Origin: Parvibaculum sp.
GTDB taxonomy: Bacteria; Pseudomonadota; Alphaproteobacteria; Parvibaculales; Parvibaculaceae
Direction: 5' to 3'
Assembly: GCA_030645235.1 (NCBI GenBank)
Contig: JAUSMV010000012.1
Location: 558,001-622,000 of the forward strand
DNA: 64,000 nt
Shown here piece after piece: positions 59,447-64,000 of the stretch (position 1 is the stretch's first letter; the number at the start of each line of letters is the position of its first letter). Below the pieces are notes generated by a model. That model saw only the letters and a program-made list of their open reading frames with translations. It made no database searches and had not been told where the DNA came from. The translations under genes and the position numbers were made by a program.

Positions 59447-59570
59447 GGCTCTCCCCACTTGAGGGGGGAGGGTTGGGTGGGCGTGAAGCTTCAGGTAGGT
59501 GTTTTACGAGGATGCCCTCCCGCCGGGATCGTGAGTACGATCCGACCTCCCCTTCAGGTGGGGAGGAGAT
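59447..59570. repeat. Composite palindromic element between ilvC and the racemase-like gene
   Basis: A left hairpin CTCCCC / GGGGAG (59451-59470) is followed by GGTTGGGTGGGC. After a spacer come GCCCTCCC, a perfect inner palindrome GGATCGT GAGT ACGATCC (59526-59543) and a right hairpin CCTCCCC / GGGGAGG (59546-59566). The architecture resembles the element at 61494-61652 and the tail GGTTGGGTG resembles repeat R1. No ORF is supported inside. Confidence 0.7.
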
Positions 59571-59596
59571 TTAGATACGAGTGACTGGAATAAGCT

Positions 59597-60265
59597 ATGA
59601 CTTCAACACGGGCAGATATCGCTTTTTTGCACACAGCTTCGGTGCATGTGGGAACGTTTAATGCGTTGGCAGCCGAGCTTGCGCCGCAGCTCACGCTCAC
59701 CCATTCCGTGCGCGAGGATCTGTTGAGTGCGGCCGAGAAGGCCGGTCTCGTCACACCAGCGATTGATCTGATGACACAGGAGGCGCTCCTCGCGCTTGCT
59801 GAAAATGCGCGTGTCGTTGTGTGCACCTGCTCGACGCTGGGCGCGAGTGCGGAAGCGCTTGATGATGAAACCTCTGTGCCTGTGCTGCGCATTGACCGCG
59901 CGATGGCAGACCTTGCCGTGAAAACGGGACGCCGCATTGGTGTTGCTGCCTGTGCCCCGACAACGGTGCCCAATACACAAACGCTGATCCGCTCGTCTGC
60001 CGCGCGCGCCAAACGCGAAATCGCCATTCGCACGTTTGTGTTTGACGATGTGTGGAATCTTTTTCGTGAAGGTCGCCTGACTGATTATTACGAAGGCATC
60101 GCCACGCGGCTCGTGGACGCCGCGCGCAATGTCGATGTGATCGTGCTGGCACAGGCCTCGATGGCCCCTGCGGCGTTGATGTGCGGTGATTTGAAAATTC
60201 CGGTTCTGTCGAGCCCGCGTATCGGCTTTGAAGCGGCGGTGCAGGCGCTCGCCGTCGCGGAGTAG
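59597..60265 (+). CDS. Aspartate/glutamate racemase superfamily protein
   Basis: A 222-residue protein of the Asp/Glu/hydantoin racemase fold: ADIAFLHTASVHVGTFNALA, VVVCTCSTLGASAEALDDET holding the first catalytic-type cysteine, RRIGVAACAPTTVPNTQTL and the second-half motif VDVIVLAQASMAPAALMCGD. The position where racemases have the second cysteine (LGCxxM) reads LAQASM, so two-base racemisation is doubtful. The substrate is unknown. Confidence 0.8.
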   Translation: MTSTRADIAFLHTASVHVGTFNALAAELAPQLTLTHSVREDLLSAAEKAGLVTPAIDLMTQEALLALAENARVVVCTCSTLGASAEALDDETSVPVLRIDRAMADLAVKTGRRIGVAACAPTTVPNTQTLIRSSAARAKREIAIRTFVFDDVWNLFREGRLTDYYEGIATRLVDAARNVDVIVLAQASMAPAALMCGDLKIPVLSSPRIGFEAAVQALAVAE

Positions 60266-60344
60266 CGACAGTTTGGCAATTGACAGTTTTTGCGAATAAT
60301 TATCGAATCCGTGTCCTAATCACGACCAGCAGTGAGTGAACTCA

Positions 60345-60686
60345 ATGAAACGTATGATTTTGGTGACGGCGGGTGTTTTGGCGCTCTTTGCATCGGGCAT
60401 GAGCGTGGCATCGGCGGACGATGTGCCGACATTTGAAATCACGATCAAGGATCACAAGTTTGATCCTGAGAAATTTGACGTGCCCGCTGGCAAAGACTTC
60501 AAGCTGATCGTCAAAAATCTCGATGCGACGCCCGAAGAATTTGAGAGCTTCGATTTTCCGGTTGAGAAAATCATCGCGGGCGGCGGTGAGGGCGTATTCA
60601 ATGTCGAGGCGCTGGATGCCGGAGACTATAAATTTTTCGGCGAGTTCAATATGGACACTGCCAATGGCGTGATCACCGCTAAATAA
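60345..60686 (+). CDS. Secreted cupredoxin-like protein
   Basis: A 113-residue protein with a signal peptide (ILVTAGVLALFASGMSVASA) and a cupredoxin-like beta domain: PTFEITIKDHKFDPEKFDVP, AGKDFKLIVKNLDATPEEFE, then GDYKFFGEFNMDTANGVITA. In copper-binding members the C-terminal loop carries Cys and His; here the corresponding stretch reads FFGEFNMDTANG without them. It is probably periplasmic and not a classical blue-copper protein. ATG 60345 is preferred; GTG 60336 adds three residues. Confidence 0.82.
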   Translation: MKRMILVTAGVLALFASGMSVASADDVPTFEITIKDHKFDPEKFDVPAGKDFKLIVKNLDATPEEFESFDFPVEKIIAGGGEGVFNVEALDAGDYKFFGEFNMDTANGVITAK

Positions 60687-60692
60687 TTTCGC

Positions 60693-61412
60693 TCAGGCGT
60701 AGAGATAAGAGGCAAGGCCGGTGCGCTCGAAAGGGTGCCACTGGCCTTCTTTTTGCGCGAGGCGGTCCGCAATGGCCCAAAGCACCATGGCGTTGACGCC
60801 CATGCCGATATGGCTCGACGTGACTTCGATATTATCCGTCATCGGCGTTTCCTGTTCCAGACAGGCTTCCCACGGCACGACGCCGTCGCTTTTGGAATAG
60901 ATGGCGGTGCAGGGCACAGGCGGCGGCGGACGCAGACGCGCGGCAAGCGCCGGATCAGGTTCGCCTTCGATGCGGTAGCCTGCGCCGAAGGGCGAACCCA
61001 ATGTGATGACCTGACGCGTCAGCGGGGGAAATTGCCGCGCGAGTTCGCGCGCATAGATGCCGCCGAGCGACCAGCCGACAATGGAAACCTTGCGCTGATA
61101 GCGGTCAGATAATTCTTTGAAGCGGGTGCGGATACCGTCGCGGATCTCGGTGCTCGGTCCCCAGTTGCGGCCAAGCTTCCACGGATGAACCTGATAGTCG
61201 AGCGCCTGCAGATAGCGGCGCAGCACGAAAGTGGACGCATCATCGCCGAACATGCCGGGCAGCACGAGAACAGGATGCCCGTCACCGCGCGGCGCTTGCA
61301 GCAGGATCGGCAGCGCAGGGCCGAGCGTCGCCAGCTCAACGAAGATACCGAGTTCGCCGAGACGGTCGAAGATACCGCGGTCATCTTGCAGTTCAGGGCG
61401 TTTGGGAGGCAT
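60693..61412 (-). CDS. Lipase/esterase-like alpha/beta hydrolase
   Basis: A 239-residue cytoplasmic-looking hydrolase: HPVLVLPGMFGDDASTFVLR (oxyanion region), nucleophile elbow SIVGWSLGGIYAREL with Ser in Gly-Trp-Ser-Leu-Gly, VITLGSPFGAGYRI, acidic residue in AIYSKSDGVVPWEAC and the His in VTSSHIGMGVNAMVL. The pattern SPFG plus SDGVVPW resembles triacylglycerol lipase or PGAP1-like hydrolases; substrate unknown. It faces away from its neighbours across the palindromic element. Confidence 0.82.
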   Translation of the reverse strand: MPPKRPELQDDRGIFDRLGELGIFVELATLGPALPILLQAPRGDGHPVLVLPGMFGDDASTFVLRRYLQALDYQVHPWKLGRNWGPSTEIRDGIRTRFKELSDRYQRKVSIVGWSLGGIYARELARQFPPLTRQVITLGSPFGAGYRIEGEPDPALAARLRPPPPVPCTAIYSKSDGVVPWEACLEQETPMTDNIEVTSSHIGMGVNAMVLWAIADRLAQKEGQWHPFERTGLASYLYA

Positions 61413-61493
61413 TCAGGACTTTCGGTTCGGCGGATGTTGTTGGCGTTAGGGTCGCACGGGCGGGGAGGGATTGCGAGAGTGCACAGTAAAGTT

Positions 61494-61652
61494 TCCACCT
61501 CCCCCTTGTGGGGAGGTCAAAATATTTGTCTTCAAATATTTTGGGTGGGGGTATTGATGCTCAATATAGATTCCGTGTTCAACGAGGGGTCGTGTCCCCC
61601 ACCCAAAAAATCTGGAGTAGATTTTTTGACCTCCCCACAAGGGGGAGGTGGA
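61494..61652. repeat. Nested inverted-repeat element (about 159 bp)
   Basis: Two arms in inverted orientation, 61494-61551 and 61596-61652. Each starts outside with TCCACCTCCCCCTTGTGGGG, itself a hairpin, then AGGTC, an inner AT-rich palindrome and GGGTGGGGG. Inner palindromes differ: AAAATATTTG / CAAATATTTT in the left arm and AAAAAATCT / AGATTTTTT in the right arm (read inverted). The 44-bp centre has no ORF. It lies between the CDF exporter stop and the lipase gene. Confidence 0.85.
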
Positions 61653-61660
61653 GTTTATTG

Positions 61661-62563
61661 CTAATGCCCGTGCTTCTCATCGGGGCAATCGCCCTGCTCA
61701 ATCTGCACCGTCGCATGTGCAATCCCGAACTTTGAGGTGAGGCGCGCGTTGATGTCGCGCAGCGCCGTCTCGGCATTGGTGTCGGGCTTTAATCTTGCGT
61801 GCAGCGTGGCGACTGGGCGGGCGGAACCCAATGACCAGGCGTGAACATGATGGATGTCAGCGACGCCTGCGACGTGGCCGAGCAGGTCGCTCGTGATCGT
61901 TGCTGGGTCGAGGCCTTCCGGCGTGCCTTCCATCAGGATATGGGCGGCATCGCGCGTGACGTTCCAAGCGCTGCGCAGGATCAGCACGGCGACGAGGACG
62001 GAGAGGATCGGGTCAATCGGCATCCAGCCTGTTTGCAGAATGATGATGGCCGCCGCAATCGCCGCCACAGACCCCAGCATATCGCCGAGCACATGGAGTG
62101 CCGCGCCGCGCGTATTGAGGCTTTCGCCTGCGCCGTGAAGCAATACGTATGAGGCGACATTGATGCCGAGGCCGCAGATCGCGACGATGAGCATGGGCGT
62201 GGCGAGAACATCCGTTGGCTGACTAATGCGCAAAGCGGCTTCAACGACAATCCAGATAGAAAGCGCGATCATGGTGGCGCCGTTGAGGAAGGCCGCTAGG
62301 ATTTCGGCGCGGTGATAGCCGTATGAGTGCGCACCGTCGGCAGGGCGGCGGGCAAAGCGCACGGCGAGCCATGCCAGCGCCAGCGCGCCTGTATCTGTGA
62401 GCATGTGACCTGCGTCAGCGATCAGCGCGAGTGAACCTGACCACCAGCCGCCGATGGCTTCTATAACCATGAACCCGCCGGTGATCCACATGGCCAGCGC
62501 GACGCGGCGCTCCGATGTGGCGCCGTGGCTGTGGCCGTGATGATCGTGGGAATGAGCGCTCAT
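61661..62563 (-). CDS. CDF-family cation (zinc-type) efflux transporter
   Basis: A 300-residue CzcD/ZitB-like exporter. The N-terminus is His-rich (HSHDHHGHSHG). Transmembrane metal-site residues are in LALIADAGHMLTDTGALALA (His/Asp) and in HVLGDMLGSVAAIAAAIIIL (His/Asp). Six spans precede a C-terminal cytosolic domain (IHHVHAWSLGSARPVATLHA) with His residues. It would export Zn(II), Cd(II) or Co(II) by proton exchange. The ATG overlaps the ArsR stop. Confidence 0.94.
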   Translation of the reverse strand: MSAHSHDHHGHSHGATSERRVALAMWITGGFMVIEAIGGWWSGSLALIADAGHMLTDTGALALAWLAVRFARRPADGAHSYGYHRAEILAAFLNGATMIALSIWIVVEAALRISQPTDVLATPMLIVAICGLGINVASYVLLHGAGESLNTRGAALHVLGDMLGSVAAIAAAIIILQTGWMPIDPILSVLVAVLILRSAWNVTRDAAHILMEGTPEGLDPATITSDLLGHVAGVADIHHVHAWSLGSARPVATLHARLKPDTNAETALRDINARLTSKFGIAHATVQIEQGDCPDEKHGH

Positions 62564-62907
62564 GCTTCGGTCTCGTCGTGCTGGTCTTCGTTCACATGCG
62601 CTACCATGTCGGCAAGGAGATGCGCGATATGCGCATCGTGGAGGCGGTAGAAGATGTGTTTGCCGCGCCGTTCAGGACTGACGAGGCGCGCGGCGCGGAG
62701 CAGACGCAAATGGTGGCTGACGAGCGAGGGCGAGAGGCTGAGGCTTGTCGCGATGTCGCCGACGGCGCGCGGCGCGTTCAGTGTTTCGATCAGGATGCGC
62801 AGGCGCGAGGGGTCGCCCAGCAGTTTGAACGTCTCGGCGAGGACATGGGCTTTGTCATCGGTGAGGGACGTGGCGGTTGGGAGGCTATGGAGCGCGGGTT
62901 GGGGCAT
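62560..62907 (-). CDS. ArsR/SmtB-family metal-responsive repressor
   Basis: A winged-helix repressor of about 115 residues: LLGDPSRLRILIETLNAPRA, VGDIATSLSLSPSLVSHHLRLLRAARL (recognition helix) and the wing RGKHIFYRL. The last helix, DAHIAHLLADMVAHVNE, places Asp, His, His and Glu at the spacing (2, 11, 3) of the alpha-5 zinc site of CzrA-like sensors. A Zn sensor controlling the overlapping CDF gene is therefore likely. The frame also has an ATG at 62937, but this lies inside the operator palindrome, so I prefer ATG 62907. Confidence 0.9.
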   Translation of the reverse strand: MPQPALHSLPTATSLTDDKAHVLAETFKLLGDPSRLRILIETLNAPRAVGDIATSLSLSPSLVSHHLRLLRAARLVSPERRGKHIFYRLHDAHIAHLLADMVAHVNEDQHDETEA

Positions 62908-62920
62908 GGGGACAATTTCA

Positions 62921-62938
62921 TATGAACAGGTGTTCATA
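62921..62938. promoter_or_regulatory. ArsR/SmtB-type operator
   Basis: A perfect palindrome TATGAACA GG TGTTCATA, like the 12-2-12 operators of Zn/Co-sensing ArsR proteins. On the minus strand TTGACT and CATAAC, 16 bp apart, lie just upstream (about 62941-62968), so the operator would cover the transcription start of the arsR-CDF pair. Confidence 0.8.
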
Positions 62939-63025
62939 CGTTATGAATGTGTGGGGGAGTAAGTCAATCAAATTTTTTCTTATTCCCGTCTTGTCAGTGC
63001 CCGCGAAGTGCCGCGAGGGGAGGGG

Positions 63026-63057
63026 AAATCCCAATCCCCACCCGGGGATTGGGATTT
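63026..63057. other. Perfect 14-bp hairpin before purT
   Basis: AAATCCCAATCCCC / GGGGATTGGGATTT around a 4-base loop ACCC. Its AT-ends give a T-tract on both strands, so it could terminate transcription either way between arsR (minus) and purT (plus), but neither gene ends here. It sits 34 bp before repeat R2 copy C. Confidence 0.6.
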
Positions 63058-63090
63058 TCGGGACGCGCGACGAGGCTCGACGAACTGACC

Positions 63091-63132
63091 TATGATCTCT
63101 ACATGGAAACCTCGAATCTCTTGCAAGAAATG
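63091..63132 (+). repeat. Dispersed 42-bp repeat R2, copy C
   Basis: It contains ATGGAAAC, then CTCGAATCTC and TTGCAAGAAATG. In the frame of its ATG it reads METSNLLQEML and stop, preceded by LDELTYDLY. Downstream ATTCGAG pairs with CTCGAAT inside the unit, giving a 7-bp inverted repeat around TTGCAAG. Confidence 0.7.
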
Positions 63133-63230
63133 CTATGAAATTCGAGCCTGTTTCGAGCCCGCCTTGTTCTTATCCTCCCCTTCAAGAGGCGCCTGTGCTA
63201 CATCGCGGGACCACATTCAGGGGATAAAAT

Positions 63231-64000
63231 ATGCGTATCGGTACGCCGCTTTCACCCAACGCCACCCGCGTCATGCTGCTCGGTTCAGGCGAGCTTGGCA
63301 AAGAAGTGGCGATTGAATTGCAGCGCTACGGCGCGGAAGTGATTGCGGTGGACCGCTATCCCAATGCACCGGCGCATCAGGTGGCGCATCGCTCTCACGT
63401 GATTGCGATGACGGACAGCGCAGCGCTCAGGGCGCTCATCGAGAAAGAGCGCCCGCATCTGATCGTGCCGGAGATTGAAGCGATTGCAACGGATGTGTTG
63501 GCGGCGATTGAAGCGGAAGGTCTGGCCGAAGTGATCCCGACCGCGCGCGCCGCGCAATTGACGATGAACCGCGAAGGCATTCGTCGTTTGGCGGCGGAAG
63601 AATTGAAGCTGCCGACATCGCCTTATGCCTTTGCCGCAAGCGGCGCGGAACTCGCCGCGGGCGCTCTGCGCGTTGGCTTTCCGTGCTTCGTAAAGCCCGT
63701 TATGTCGTCGTCTGGCAAGGGTCAATCCTATGTGGAGAGTGCGGCTGATGTGCAGGCGGCATGGGACTATGCGATGGCGGCGGGACGTGTCGAGCGTCAG
63801 TTGGTGATCGTCGAAGGCCGGATTGATTTCGATTATGAGATCACGTTGCTCACCGTGCGCGCGAAGGGTGCGAGCGGCGACGTTGAGACATCGTTCTGCG
63901 CCCCCGTTGGTCATCGTCAGGTGAAGGGCGACTATGTTGAGAGCTGGCAGCCGCAGGCGATGACTGCGCTGGCGCTTGAACGTTCGCGCGACATTGCGGC
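63231..64000 (+). CDS. purT: Formate-dependent phosphoribosylglycinamide formyltransferase PurT, 3' end outside window
   Basis: PurT makes formyl-GAR from GAR, formate and ATP in purine synthesis. The frame from ATG 63231 is open to the end of the window (256 codons). It begins [20 protein letters not shown], then [23 protein letters not shown], followed by [29 protein letters not shown], and the ATP-grasp segment [20 protein letters not shown] with [17 protein letters not shown]. These match PurT rather than the related PurK. AGGGG lies upstream of the ATG. About 135 C-terminal residues are missing. Confidence 0.95.
   Translation, partial: MRIGTPLSPNATRVMLLGSGELGKEVAIELQRYGAEVIAVDRYPNAPAHQVAHRSHVIAMTDSAALRALIEKERPHLIVPEIEAIATDVLAAIEAEGLAEVIPTARAAQLTMNREGIRRLAAEELKLPTSPYAFAASGAELAAGALRVGFPCFVKPVMSSSGKGQSYVESAADVQAAWDYAMAAGRVERQLVIVEGRIDFDYEITLLTVRAKGASGDVETSFCAPVGHRQVKGDYVESWQPQAMTALALERSRDIA

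Noticed and set aside
62947-63138. 63-codon ORF ending in repeat R2 copy C
   Set aside because: The first half is arginine-rich non-coding-like sequence crossing the perfect hairpin; only the last about 18 codons match the R2 peptide, so a real gene is not supported.

Overview
The window is a 64 kb stretch of a gene-dense chromosome from an alphaproteobacterium, probably Hyphomicrobiales (Rhizobiales) or a close order. This rests on a circularly permuted two-piece tmRNA gene, an SspB ClpXP adaptor beside fumC with DUF4169 and ribbon-helix-helix genes, the division/cell-wall gene order running on to ftsZ and lpxC, FtsZ ending in [11 protein letters not shown], and an acetolactate synthase with the GEAS form of its thiamine-binding motif. 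I saw no prophage, integrase, transposase, CRISPR array, rRNA or tRNA. The species cannot be named from the sequence alone.

Layout. (1) 1-14654, plus strand: the dcw cluster murF (5' end outside the window)-mraY-murD-ftsW-murG-murC-murB-ddl-ftsQ-ftsA-ftsZ, mostly joined by 1-4 bp stop/start overlaps, a terminator, then lpxC. (2) 14936-19608, plus: bamD, recN, ligA. (3) 19882-25468, minus: an operon uvrD/pcrA-prmA-GNAT-Xaa-Pro aminopeptidase. (4) 25537-27507: divergent hotdog thioesterase and FAD-linked D-2-hydroxyacid dehydrogenase. (5) 27504-32345, minus: a likely efflux operon (isoprenylcysteine-methyltransferase-like protein, TetR, HlyD-type adaptor, ABC ATPase, ABC-2 permease, DUF1345) with a palindromic operator before its first gene. 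(6) 32441-38625: DUF4169, RHH, fumC and sspB on the minus strand, with a large AsmA gene inserted on the plus strand. (7) 38718-42716: a VIT-type metal transporter, ssrA, and a Fur-box-preceded ferric-iron ABC pair (binding protein and fused permease) with no ATPase gene next to it. (8) 42754-48092: DUF1287, thyA, an unannotated 43-residue membrane-peptide ORF, folA, a dienelactone-hydrolase-like enzyme, glutathione-dependent formaldehyde dehydrogenase and an SMP-30 lactonase-like protein. (9) 48247-53914: two tandem secreted paralogues, mrp (minus), then hflK-hflC-degP-type protease. (10) 53918-59335: serB (minus), miaA, and ilvB-ilvN-ilvC. (11) 59597-64000: an Asp/Glu-racemase-like protein, a cupredoxin-like protein, a lipase-like hydrolase, a zinc-type CDF exporter with its ArsR regulator and operator, and the 5' part of purT.

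Most of the window is conserved housekeeping: peptidoglycan precursor synthesis and septation, outer-membrane biogenesis, DNA repair, membrane proteolysis, ribosome rescue, folate/thymidylate and branched-chain amino-acid synthesis. The unusual material is mainly intergenic. There are three repeat families: an exact 37-bp hairpin element in three copies, two of which bracket frmA; a 42-bp motif in three copies that keeps a coding-like frame; and two composite nested-palindrome elements whose inner stems differ in sequence but stay self-complementary. The other notable items are the small ORF translationally coupled between thyA and folA, and several metal- or efflux-responsive operators.
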